Assembly (NCBI RefSeq): GCF_007846095.1
Contig: NZ_VOEI01000002.1
Coordinates: 496,001 to 560,000 of the forward strand
Direction of reading: 5' to 3'
DNA from: Mucilaginibacter achroorhodeus
GTDB taxonomy: Bacteria > Bacteroidota > Bacteroidia > Sphingobacteriales > Sphingobacteriaceae
Length of the DNA stretch: 64,000 nt
A model generated the notes under the pieces. That model did no database searches, had not been told where the DNA came from, and worked only from the letters and a program-made list of their open reading frames with translations. The translations under genes and the position numbers were made by a program. Positions 53,173 to 60,279 of this stretch are shown here, piece by piece; positions within the stretch are counted from its first letter, which is position 1, and each line of letters begins with the position of its first letter.

Positions 53173-54385
53173 GACGGCAAATTTAACAAAACAAACCCAT
53201 TTTGATGCTATAATAATTGGCGGCGGCGCTTGCGGATTGATGTGTGCTGTGCAGGCCGGCTTTTTGGGCAAACGCACACTGGTACTTGAAAAGAACGACC
53301 GCGTAGGTGCGAAGATCCTCATTAGCGGTGGCGGCAGATGCAATTATACCAACTTGCACACCACGCATAAACAATTCATCTCGCAGAACGAGCATTTCAG
53401 CAGATCTGCGCTTGCACAATGGACGGTTGACGATACCATTTCATTTTTTGAAACCTATGGCATTGAGGGTAAGGAAAAAACATTAGGTCAATTATTCCCT
53501 GCTACCAATAAGGCTAAAGATATTGTTGAAATGTTTACCAGTTTATGTAACGACCTTGACCAGCAGATACAGTGCAATACCGAGGTTGTAGCAGTACGCC
53601 AAACATCAGAAGGTTTTGAGGTAGATACTTTGCATTACAATAGGCAGGAAACATTATTCGCCACTAAAGTGGTTATTGCCAGCGGCGGGCTGCCTATCCA
53701 GAAATTAGGCGCATCTGATTTTGGATTGCGCGTAGCGCGAAGTTTTGGCATGAGGGTTACAACAACCTCCCCTGCACTGGTACCGCTCACTATAACCGGC
53801 AAAGACCAGCCCTGGTATGAGCAACTATCCGGTAACAGTATATTTTGCCGGGTTTGGAACGATAGGGCAAGTTTTGAGGAAAACATCCTGTTTACCCATT
53901 GGGGCCTAAGCGGGCCTGCTATCCTGCAAATATCATCCTACTGGAAACCGGGCGAGTTGATATACGTTGATATGCTGCCCGGCCAAGACATTGCCGAACT
54001 AATTACGACCGAACGCGAGCAGAACGGCAAAAAAACCTTGCTGAATTACCTGGCAGGGCTGTTCACAAAAAAATTTGCTGATGCCTTAAGCGGGCATTTA
54101 CCGGTAAACAAAAACCTGGCTTCGCTATCAAAAACCGACATGGAAAGCATCAGCAATTTGATACACGAGTTTAAGGTTAAACCGGCAGGAAGCAAGGGAT
54201 ACGACAAAGCCGAGGTAATGACTGGCGGCGTTGATACCGACGAGCTATCATCAAAAACGCTTGAGGCAAAAAAAATCCCCGGCCTTTTCTTTGGCGGGGA
54301 ATGCGTTGACGTTACCGGCTGGCTGGGCGGCTACAATTTTCAATGGGCATGGGCAAGCGGGTTTGTTATCGCGCAGAGCATATAA
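53171..54385 (+). CDS. HI0933/YhiN-family flavoprotein (NAD(P)/FAD-dependent oxidoreductase)
   Basis: A 404-residue BaiN/HI0933-type flavoprotein. The FAD motif is DAIIIGGGACGLMCAVQAG near the N-terminus. RVGAKILISGGGRCNYTN is the family hallmark, and FGGECVDVTGWLGGYNFQWA closes the domain. The biological role of this family is poorly known; BaiN-type members reduce double bonds. A longer frame begins at 53051, but the start at 53171 fits the family length. The start codon overlaps that of the divergent nuoA gene by two bases. Confidence 0.9.
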   Translation: MTANLTKQTHFDAIIIGGGACGLMCAVQAGFLGKRTLVLEKNDRVGAKILISGGGRCNYTNLHTTHKQFISQNEHFSRSALAQWTVDDTISFFETYGIEGKEKTLGQLFPATNKAKDIVEMFTSLCNDLDQQIQCNTEVVAVRQTSEGFEVDTLHYNRQETLFATKVVIASGGLPIQKLGASDFGLRVARSFGMRVTTTSPALVPLTITGKDQPWYEQLSGNSIFCRVWNDRASFEENILFTHWGLSGPAILQISSYWKPGELIYVDMLPGQDIAELITTEREQNGKKTLLNYLAGLFTKKFADALSGHLPVNKNLASLSKTDMESISNLIHEFKVKPAGSKGYDKAEVMTGGVDTDELSSKTLEAKKIPGLFFGGECVDVTGWLGGYNFQWAWASGFVIAQSI

Positions 54386-54438
54386 AGGATCAGGTATCAG
54401 TCAATTCTTTCCGGTAGACGGGTGTTATCACTCAGTCA

Positions 54439-54569
54439 ACTCACCCCGACATATCCGCCAGTTGGCGGATTATCGACCCTCTCTACGCAAGCGTAAAGAG
54501 GGTAAAAAAAATCTCACTTCTTACCCTCTTTGCTGCTTGCAGCAGAGAGGGTGGTCGAGCGTAGCGTAG
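54439..54569. repeat. Hairpin-rich tandem repeat, unit 1
   Basis: The 131-bp unit runs from actcaccccgac to gtagcgtag. It contains two strong stems: accctctctacgc (54476-54488) with gcgtaaagagggt (54491-54503), and accctctttgctgc (54523-54536) with gcagcagagagggt (54539-54552), each with one mismatch. A small perfect stem, tccgcca/tggcgga at 54454-54469, is unique to this unit. Confidence 0.85.
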
Positions 54570-54582
54570 ACAAGCTTAGTTG

Positions 54583-54705
54583 ACTCACCCCGACATTGCT
54601 TCGCTTGTCGACCCTCTCTACGCAAGCGTAAAGAGGGTATAAAAAAAATTCACTTCTTACCCTCTTTGCTGCTTGCAGCTGAGAGGGTGGTCGAGCGTAG
54701 CGTAG
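54583..54705. repeat. Hairpin-rich tandem repeat, unit 2
   Basis: The second unit begins 144 bp after the first and repeats actcaccccgaca, gaccctctctacgcaagcg, ttcttaccctctttgctgct and gagggtggtcgagcgtagcg almost exactly. Where unit 1 has the tccgcca stem, this unit has ttgcttcgcttgt instead. Both of its major hairpins are conserved. Confidence 0.85.
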
Positions 54706-54727
54706 GCCGGGTGAGTCAATATTCCTA

Positions 54728-55105
54728 TCAACCCAGATCTTCCCAAAGTTCAATGGCGTTGCCTTCTGGGTCAAGGATGTGTACAAACTTGCCGTAATCA
54801 TAAGAAGCTATCTCGTCAACCACAGTAACGCCATCTTTCTTCAATTGCTCAACCAACGCTTCCAGGTTCTCTACCCGGTAGTTGATCATAAAATCTTTCT
54901 TTGATGGCTCAAAGTATTTCGTATCATCCTTAAACGGCGACCATACCGTTGTGCCTTCCTTTTCATGATCATCGGCATCGCGCCATTTAAACATGGTGCC
55001 GTACTGCTCTACTGGCAGGCCCAGGTTTTGGGCATACCATTCGTTCATCAATTTTGGGTCGCGGCATTTAAAAAAGATGCCGCCGATACCTGTTACTTTT
55101 TTCAT
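54728..55105 (-). CDS. VOC family (glyoxalase/bleomycin-resistance-like) protein
   Basis: A 125-residue cytoplasmic protein with the paired beta-alpha-beta-beta-beta modules of the vicinal oxygen chelate fold: TGIGGIFFKCRDPKLMNEWY in the first half and YGKFVHILDPEGNAIELWE at the end, where the final Glu is a usual metal ligand. The function could be in lyase, dioxygenase or resistance chemistry and cannot be told. It is convergent with the flavoprotein gene across a tandem repeat and 66 bp downstream of the cytochrome gene. Confidence 0.85.
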   Translation of the reverse strand: MKKVTGIGGIFFKCRDPKLMNEWYAQNLGLPVEQYGTMFKWRDADDHEKEGTTVWSPFKDDTKYFEPSKKDFMINYRVENLEALVEQLKKDGVTVVDEIASYDYGKFVHILDPEGNAIELWEDLG

Positions 55106-55171
55106 GATATTTTAACTGTGATATTAATAAAAAAGCACCTGCAAATGCAGGTGCCCGGTTTATGCTTTTAT

Positions 55172-55687
55172 TTATTTTCCACTTGCTGGTGCGCCCGCAG
55201 GTGGCGTTGGTGGCGGCGGCGGAGGTGTTCCTGTCGGTGCTTGGCCTTCGGGGCGTTGTGCCCGTGGCAGTTCTGATGCCCTGATGATCTCCGGGTGCGA
55301 AACACCACGGTGGCAACTGTAGCAATTTACATTGCTCTCTACCACCATACCTGTACTATCTTTTTTTGAGTGGAAATATTTTTTGTTGATGGCCTGCGTC
55401 ATTTTATACATCTCGCGCGCCATTTGCTTTTCGGGCTTGGCATCGCTGGCAAAGTCCATCTTTTTGGTCTCCTCATTACGCTCATGGCAAAAACTGCAAC
55501 GTGCGCCTAAGGCATGCTCCCACTCTTCCATGGTTTTGTGCATTTCCTCGCCGGTGATATTTTTTGGCAGTACCTTAAGATTTTTAAATTTTGGCTCGTC
55601 GGCTTTTTGGGTTGCAGGAGACATTGCCATAAACAATACGCCTGATGAAAGGCCAATTACAGCAAGCAGTTTTTTGTTCAAATTCAT
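55172..55687 (-). CDS. Diheme c-type cytochrome with proline-rich tail
   Basis: A 171-residue exported protein with an N-terminal signal segment (about 1-25) and two heme-binding motifs, CSFCH (about 64-68) and CYSCH (about 122-126). Spacing and the surrounding MHKTMEEWEHALGARCSFCH resemble the cytochrome subunit family of photosynthetic reaction centres (CytoC_RC), used in non-phototrophs as a periplasmic electron carrier. The C-terminal 30 residues are rich in Pro, Gly and Ala, a flexible tether. It lies in a minus-strand cluster with no recognised redox partner. Confidence 0.8.
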   Translation of the reverse strand: MNLNKKLLAVIGLSSGVLFMAMSPATQKADEPKFKNLKVLPKNITGEEMHKTMEEWEHALGARCSFCHERNEETKKMDFASDAKPEKQMAREMYKMTQAINKKYFHSKKDSTGMVVESNVNCYSCHRGVSHPEIIRASELPRAQRPEGQAPTGTPPPPPPTPPAGAPASGK

Positions 55688-55758
55688 GGTTGTGGGTTTA
55701 AACGTCTAATTTAATCATTAAAATCACACTGACAATAGTGTGACAATCTTTTTACAAC

Positions 55759-56604
55759 TTAAACCAAATGCGTGCCAACCATTTCCATGCTGATGTCCCA
55801 TAGTTGTTGCCTGCCCTTTTCATCTACAGCTTTTGCAGATGGATTTACCGGTCGGCTGTCTTTAAAATACTGCCCGCTTTTTGAATCGATGCGCTGGGCT
55901 GTTGCCAGGTAGATAGTGGTTAAAGCACCTGTTTCGGCATTGATCATGAACGGCCTTGCAAGCCACAGCAAAAATTTACCAAAACCGCTTATACCAACAC
56001 CAAATGAGGTGTTAACCAGGCCGGGGTGCAAAGCAAAAGAACTGATGCCCTTAGTGCCATATTTGGTAGCTAAAGAGCGGGTGAAGTATATGTTAAAAAG
56101 TTTTGCGTTACCGTAGGCCTTCCAGGGTGAGTAAGGGCGGCTGCGCCATTCCAGATCATTAAACTTCACATCTGTGTACCGATGGGCTTCTGAACTTACG
56201 TTGATGATACGTGCCTGCCCCCGTTCTAACAAAGGCATTAAACATTGTACCAACAGAAAATGCCCAAGGTGGTTTACGGCGAAGGTCATCTCGTGGCCAT
56301 CGGCACTTTCCTCACGTGTACCGAAGATACCGCCGGCGTTGTTGATCAATATATTAATTCCCAGCAAACTGCTGCGTAAAACATCAGCAGCATTGCGTAC
56401 GCTCTCTAAATTTGCCAGATCGCATTCAACTACGTAAATGTTTTTATTTTTTGATGCTGAAATAATTTCATTCTTTACCTCTTCACCTTTTTCGAGGTTG
56501 CGTACCAGCATGTAAATAGCGTGGTCTTTTTTTGCCAGTGCAAGAGCAGTTTCGCGGCCTATACCTGATGTGGCGCCGGTGATAACAGTGGTAATAAAAG
56601 GCAT
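55759..56604 (-). CDS. Short-chain dehydrogenase (retinol-dehydrogenase-like SDR)
   Basis: A 281-residue classical SDR. The TGATSGIGRETALALA motif binds NAD(P), NILINNAGGIFG follows, FAVNHLGHFLLVQCLMPLL holds the catalytic Asn, and RIINVSSEAHRY with AYGNAK provide Ser, Tyr and Lys. The closest pattern in my memory is the retinol-dehydrogenase-like group of bacterial SDRs; the substrate is unknown. It is divergent from the BlaI-type regulator gene, and a conserved 15-bp operator repeat lies between them, so it may be under the same control. Confidence 0.85.
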   Translation of the reverse strand: MPFITTVITGATSGIGRETALALAKKDHAIYMLVRNLEKGEEVKNEIISASKNKNIYVVECDLANLESVRNAADVLRSSLLGINILINNAGGIFGTREESADGHEMTFAVNHLGHFLLVQCLMPLLERGQARIINVSSEAHRYTDVKFNDLEWRSRPYSPWKAYGNAKLFNIYFTRSLATKYGTKGISSFALHPGLVNTSFGVGISGFGKFLLWLARPFMINAETGALTTIYLATAQRIDSKSGQYFKDSRPVNPSAKAVDEKGRQQLWDISMEMVGTHLV

Positions 56605-56720
56605 TTTTAATCAAATTAATTAGTAACCAAATATAAGTGTTTCGCTTACATAGGCAAACATAACTACCGCATAAATAAGGCAGTTACCTAAAAACCCTTT
56701 GTTAAATATTGTTAAAAAGA

Positions 56721-56751
56721 TTTGCATTATTACGAAGTGGTCGTATATTTA
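56721..56751 (+). promoter_or_regulatory. Promoter TTTG-N19-TATATTTA for the blaI-like operon
   Basis: TTTG at 56721-56724, a 19-bp spacer and TATATTTA at 56744-56751 match the Bacteroidota TTTG-N19-TAnnTTTG promoter with one mismatch in the -7 box. Both operator palindromes overlap or flank the -7 box, as expected for repression. Confidence 0.6.
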
Positions 56752-56764
56752 CGAAAAACTCGTA
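56731..56764. promoter_or_regulatory. Two tandem BlaI-type operators (TACGA-N5-TCGTA)
   Basis: Site 1 is tacga agtgg tcgta (56731-56745) and site 2 is tacga aaaac tcgta (56750-56764). The half-sites are identical and the centres are 19 bp apart. BlaI/MecI repressors bind as dimers to paired palindromes of this design (TACA-N-TGTA type in Staphylococcus). The second site ends 3 bp before the start codon of the regulator gene, so repression would also block translation initiation. Confidence 0.75.
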
Positions 56765-56767
56765 GAA

Positions 56768-57130
56768 ATGGAAAAATTATCTCCCCAGGAAGAAGAAGCG
56801 ATGCAGGCGATCTGGCAAATTGGCAAAGGCTTTATAAAAGATTTTTTAGAGCACATTAATGATCCCCGTCCGCCATACACAACATTAGCATCCACCGTAA
56901 AAAACCTGGAGCGTAAAGGCTTTGTAACCGGCGAAAAATTGGGTAACTCTTACCGCTACTCGCCTGCCATTGCAGAGGAAGAATATAAAAAGCGCTTTAT
57001 GAATGGCTTTGTAAGCGATTACTTTAAAAACTCATATAAAGACCTGGTTACCTTTTTCGCTAAGGATAAAAAAATAAGTGCCAGCGACCTGCAGGAGATA
57101 ATCAACCTGATTGAAAAACCAAAAAAATAA
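56768..57130 (+). CDS. BlaI/MecI-family transcriptional repressor
   Basis: A 120-residue repressor with an N-terminal winged helix (EKLSPQEEEAMQAIWQIG, then PPYTTLASTVKNLERKGFV as the recognition region) and a C-terminal dimerisation part (KKRFMNGFVSDYFKNSYKDL). Repressors of this family are removed by a partner metalloprotease. The frame opens at 56699, but the start at 56768 matches the family N-terminus and places both operators upstream. It is in an operon with the M56-type gene 6 bp downstream, and probably controls it by autorepression. Confidence 0.92.
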   Translation: MEKLSPQEEEAMQAIWQIGKGFIKDFLEHINDPRPPYTTLASTVKNLERKGFVTGEKLGNSYRYSPAIAEEEYKKRFMNGFVSDYFKNSYKDLVTFFAKDKKISASDLQEIINLIEKPKK

Positions 57131-57136
57131 ACCGCC

Positions 57137-58966
57137 ATGCCTGCTTTAATAATATTTCTGTTTAAGGTTAACGTTGCGCTGATTTTGTTTTGCGCCGGTT
57201 ATTATTTGGTATTGCGCCCGCTAACCTTTTATTCACTTAACCGTGCGTACCTGGTAGCCGCCATCATATTTGCTTCGGTTTATCCATACATTGATCTTAC
57301 AGCATTTGCAGAACGCCACAGCAAATTAGCAAAACCTGTGCAGGTGGTAATTTATAACTGGCAAATGCCTGCCCGGGAAATTCTTGATAAGCCTGATTAC
57401 TGGCAATGGGCTACCGTGCTGTTTTGGGTCGGCGTAGTTATTTTAGGTATACGGTTTATTATGCAGCTTTTTTCGCTGTACATGCTTTACCGCAATTCAA
57501 TACCGCAGCGAATAAACAACCACGATGTAAGAGTGATCAGCGGCGAAGCTGCCCCCTTTTCGTTCTGGAAAAGCATTTACATCAACCCGGCCAATCACTC
57601 CGGCCAGGACCTTGATGCCATTTTGCAGCACGAGCAGATACACGTTAACGGCTGGCATACGATGGACATTTTACTGGCCGAAATAAGCTGTGTATTCTAC
57701 TGGTTTAACCCCGGCATATGGCTGATGAAAAAGGCAGTACGCGAAAACATTGAATTTATAACCGACCGCAAAGTATTGAATGATGGTGCAGACAGCAAAC
57801 GCTATCAGTACAGCCTGGTGAACGTAAGCTTTAATAATACCACGCCCGGCATTGTGAACCACTTTAATCTATCAACCATTAAAAAACGCATAATTATGAT
57901 GAACGCAAAAAGATCTTCTAAAGCTAACCTTACCCGTTATGCATTTGTAATACCCGTGGTGGTTTGCTCGCTGCTGGTATTTACCATATCAAAAGCTGAC
58001 GTAGCTAAACCGCTAACCATAAAGCTGACCAATGCCATTAAACCGATGACGACTGCTATAAAAGAGGCTGCGAAAGATGCGGGGATCACTTTTACTGATA
58101 CAGTGCCTGCCAAAAAGTTTGTTACTAAACGTGACACAGGCAATCGTAAAGTAACGCAGGTTTACCTGATGAAAAGCGATACGGTAAAAAAAGCAGCATT
58201 TGTAATTAAAATGGATAAAGAGCACAGCCTCGATTCAATGAGAATTGTGGTAGATGGTAAAAGGATAAGCAAAGAAGAAATGGCTAAACTTGATCCTAAT
58301 AAAATAGCGGGTGTAACGATTATGAAAGGTGATGCGGCTAAAGCAGAAGCGCAGACCGTATCTATCATCACAAAAGACTCCGAAGAAGGCAAAGCAGTGA
58401 TGAAAAATTCGGCGATCGAAAATCCCATCACTAGAATTACTATCAATGGCGTTGCTAAAGACCCCGCAAAATTAACTGATAAAGAAAAAGAACTTATCGC
58501 CAGGATGCCACCAACAAAAGGTGTGGTTTCTAATATTGTTATCACGCAGGCAGGAAGCGCCACATTAGCTAATAAAGGAGATCAGGTCATTATCGATGGG
58601 AAACCTGCAAAAAATACGATAATGATAAGGTTAGATAGCGCTAAATACAAGGCGGAGGGTACTGCAAAAACAAGCGATGTCCTTATATTGAATGATAAAC
58701 CATCAACTTTTGGCTTGCAAGGAGCCGTTGGTGTGCAAAATTATCCGGCAACTATCACCCTCCGTAATAGTTTTGATAAAATATCAGATAAGGTAATTGT
58801 GATAGATGATAAAGTTGCCAGCGAAAAGGAAATGAAAAAACTATCGGCTTATGATATTGACAGCATGAGCATATCACGCGGTAACTCTTCAGAAGCGATA
58901 GAGAAATATGGCGAAAAAGCGAAGAACGGCATCGTTTATATTACTACCAAGAAAGGTAAAAATTAA
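57137..58966 (+). CDS. M56/BlaR1-like sensor metalloprotease with plug-like C-terminal modules
   Basis: A 609-residue membrane protein. Four hydrophobic segments (about 3-25, 36-52, 92-115 and 269-285) surround the cytoplasmic zinc motif HEQIH at 165-169, with a third ligand candidate Glu206, as in M56/BlaR1. After the last helix, residues about 290-609 lie in the periplasm and carry repeated modules: VVDGKRISKEEMAKLDPNKI with TIMKGDA, and IDDKVASEKEMKKL with SISRGNSS, ending in YGEKAKNGIVYITTKKGK. These resemble TonB-dependent receptor plug repeats. It would cut the BlaI-like repressor upon sensing a signal; the plug-like part may bind TonB or the ligand. Confidence 0.85.
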   Translation: MPALIIFLFKVNVALILFCAGYYLVLRPLTFYSLNRAYLVAAIIFASVYPYIDLTAFAERHSKLAKPVQVVIYNWQMPAREILDKPDYWQWATVLFWVGVVILGIRFIMQLFSLYMLYRNSIPQRINNHDVRVISGEAAPFSFWKSIYINPANHSGQDLDAILQHEQIHVNGWHTMDILLAEISCVFYWFNPGIWLMKKAVRENIEFITDRKVLNDGADSKRYQYSLVNVSFNNTTPGIVNHFNLSTIKKRIIMMNAKRSSKANLTRYAFVIPVVVCSLLVFTISKADVAKPLTIKLTNAIKPMTTAIKEAAKDAGITFTDTVPAKKFVTKRDTGNRKVTQVYLMKSDTVKKAAFVIKMDKEHSLDSMRIVVDGKRISKEEMAKLDPNKIAGVTIMKGDAAKAEAQTVSIITKDSEEGKAVMKNSAIENPITRITINGVAKDPAKLTDKEKELIARMPPTKGVVSNIVITQAGSATLANKGDQVIIDGKPAKNTIMIRLDSAKYKAEGTAKTSDVLILNDKPSTFGLQGAVGVQNYPATITLRNSFDKISDKVIVIDDKVASEKEMKKLSAYDIDSMSISRGNSSEAIEKYGEKAKNGIVYITTKKGKN

Positions 58967-58990
58967 TAGTAAGTTTAGTTAATAGTAACA

Positions 58991-59024
58991 AAAATGGGCG
59001 CCGCAAGGGTGCCCATTTTTTGTT
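58991..59024. terminator. Intrinsic terminator after the M56-type gene
   Basis: Arms aaaatgggcgcc (58991-59002) and gggtgcccatttt (about 59007-59019) pair with one wobble around gcaa, and a T-run follows. It ends the blaI-like operon and, read on the other strand, the convergent SDR gene ending at 59040. Confidence 0.85.
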
Positions 59025-59039
59025 AGAGGAAGGCTTTGT

Positions 59040-59783
59040 TTACTTTAAGCCATAAGAAAGGTAGCCGCCATCAGCCACTATCTCTGTGCCGCTGATAAAG
59101 CTTGCTGCATCAGATGAAAGGAACAACACTGTGTTCGCTATTTCATCAGCAGTGCCTAATCTTTGCAGTGCGGTTAGGGTCGCAATGTGGGCTTTAGCCT
59201 CTTCCGGTAGTACACCTTCTAAACCTGGTGTTTGTATAGGGCCAGGGCTAACGATGTTCACACGGATCTTTCTTTCGGCTAATTCGTTAGCAGCAATTTG
59301 CGCCACTTTGTTCAAAGCGCCTTTGGTTGAAGAATAGATACTGGTACCAATGTTAGATGCCGTTGCAACTACCGATGATGTGAACACTACAGAAGCACCA
59401 TCCTTTAAATGCGGAATAAATTTTTGCAGCGTAAAGTATGGGCCTTTAACGTTGGTGTTAAACTGGTAATCAAATTGATCTTCTGTGGCTTGTTCAATCG
59501 GCGCAAAGTTGGCTACGCCTGCGTTCAGGAAAAGCACATCTAATTTTTGGCCGCTTTGTGCAAAAGCCTGCTCCAGCACAGTAATATCAGCTACTTTTGA
59601 AGTATCTGACAATACCGTTTTTAAATTGGGGCTGTTTATTTCTGCTGCTGCCTTTTCCAGGTTATCAGCTTTGCGGCCGGTGATCCAAACGTTGGCGCCT
59701 GCGTTTATAAATGCTTTTGCGGTGGCAAAACCTATTCCTGTGGTTCCGCCGGTTATTACTACATTTTTGTTTGCGAAATTCAT
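59040..59783 (-). CDS. Short-chain dehydrogenase (FabG-like SDR)
   Basis: A 247-residue classical SDR. It shows VVITGGTTGIGFATAKAF, VLFLNAGVANFAP, SVVFTSSVVATAS and IYSSTKGAL with the catalytic Ser, Tyr and Lys, and FISGTEIVADGGYLSYG at the C-terminus. These SDRs are often induced by electrophiles and controlled by HxlR repressors. It is divergent from the HxlR gene; the region between contains GTAAC repeats. Substrate unknown. Confidence 0.9.
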   Translation of the reverse strand: MNFANKNVVITGGTTGIGFATAKAFINAGANVWITGRKADNLEKAAAEINSPNLKTVLSDTSKVADITVLEQAFAQSGQKLDVLFLNAGVANFAPIEQATEDQFDYQFNTNVKGPYFTLQKFIPHLKDGASVVFTSSVVATASNIGTSIYSSTKGALNKVAQIAANELAERKIRVNIVSPGPIQTPGLEGVLPEEAKAHIATLTALQRLGTADEIANTVLFLSSDAASFISGTEIVADGGYLSYGLK

Positions 59784-59836
59784 TTTAGTAAATTTTAAAT
59801 TAACACTGCAAACATATGGTTATTGAATTTATTTTA

Positions 59837-59884
59837 GTTACTTTGTAACCAAAAGTAACAGTAACATTTGAGTAACCAAGTAAC
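59837..59884. promoter_or_regulatory. GTAAC-repeat operator between SDR and HxlR genes
   Basis: The perfect 13-bp palindrome GTTAC-TTT-GTAAC (59837-59849) is followed by four more GTAAC copies starting at 59855, 59861, 59872 and 59880. HxlR dimers bind such inverted and repeated half-sites in divergent promoters. The sites overlap the translation-start region of the HxlR gene. Confidence 0.65.
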
Positions 59885-59886
59885 TT

Positions 59887-60279
59887 ATGACTAACGAAGC
59901 AATCACCAAAGAAGCAACAGTAATATCCTGCTGCCCTATCCAGGGCCAAAAGAATATCCGTGCCGTTCATGATGCTATGGATGTATTGAATGGCAAGTGG
60001 AAGATCTCCATCATATCTTCTATCTGCTATTTTAATAAACGCAGGTTCTCTGATATTTTAAATGATGTTGAAGGCATCTCCAATAAGATGTTAAGTAAAG
60101 AGCTGAAAGAGCTCGAGGCAAATAAACTCATCACAAGGGAAGTGCTTAACACGCAACCTATAACGGTTGAGTACAGCCTTACCAATTATGGTTTAAGCCT
60201 GCGCGACATCATCAATATGCTATCTGACTGGGGTGTAAAACACCGCGAAATGATTGTAGGAAAAAGGAAAAGCGCTTAA
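59887..60279 (+). CDS. HxlR-family transcriptional regulator
   Basis: A 130-residue winged-helix regulator. It has HDAMDVLNGKWKISIISSIC, RRFSDILNDVEGISNKMLS, LKELEANKLITREV and the wing VEYSLTNYG. A Cys pair near the N-terminus (SCCPIQ at about 15-16) could sense thiol-reactive compounds, as Cys does in some HxlR proteins. It is divergent from an SDR gene with GTAAC repeats between, and the two probably form a regulator-target pair. Its stop overlaps that of the topoisomerase gene. Confidence 0.92.
   Translation: MTNEAITKEATVISCCPIQGQKNIRAVHDAMDVLNGKWKISIISSICYFNKRRFSDILNDVEGISNKMLSKELKELEANKLITREVLNTQPITVEYSLTNYGLSLRDIINMLSDWGVKHREMIVGKRKSA

Larger units (their letters stand above)
54386..54727. 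other. Noncoding convergent intergenic region occupied by a tandem repeat
   Basis: This 342-bp region separates two convergent genes. Most of it is a tandemly duplicated hairpin-rich unit (listed separately); the first 50 bp hold nothing recognisable. Reading frames across the repeat were rejected. Confidence 0.6.

Noticed and set aside
53173..53343. N-terminal extension of nuoA
   Set aside because: It lies in the divergent flavoprotein gene and does not match NuoA proteins.
54439..54705. CRISPR array
   Set aside because: Only two units of over 120 bp without regular spacers; no cas genes in the window.
54514..54801. Minus-strand frame across the tandem repeat
   Set aside because: It is translated from the hairpin repeat and overlaps the VOC gene in another frame.
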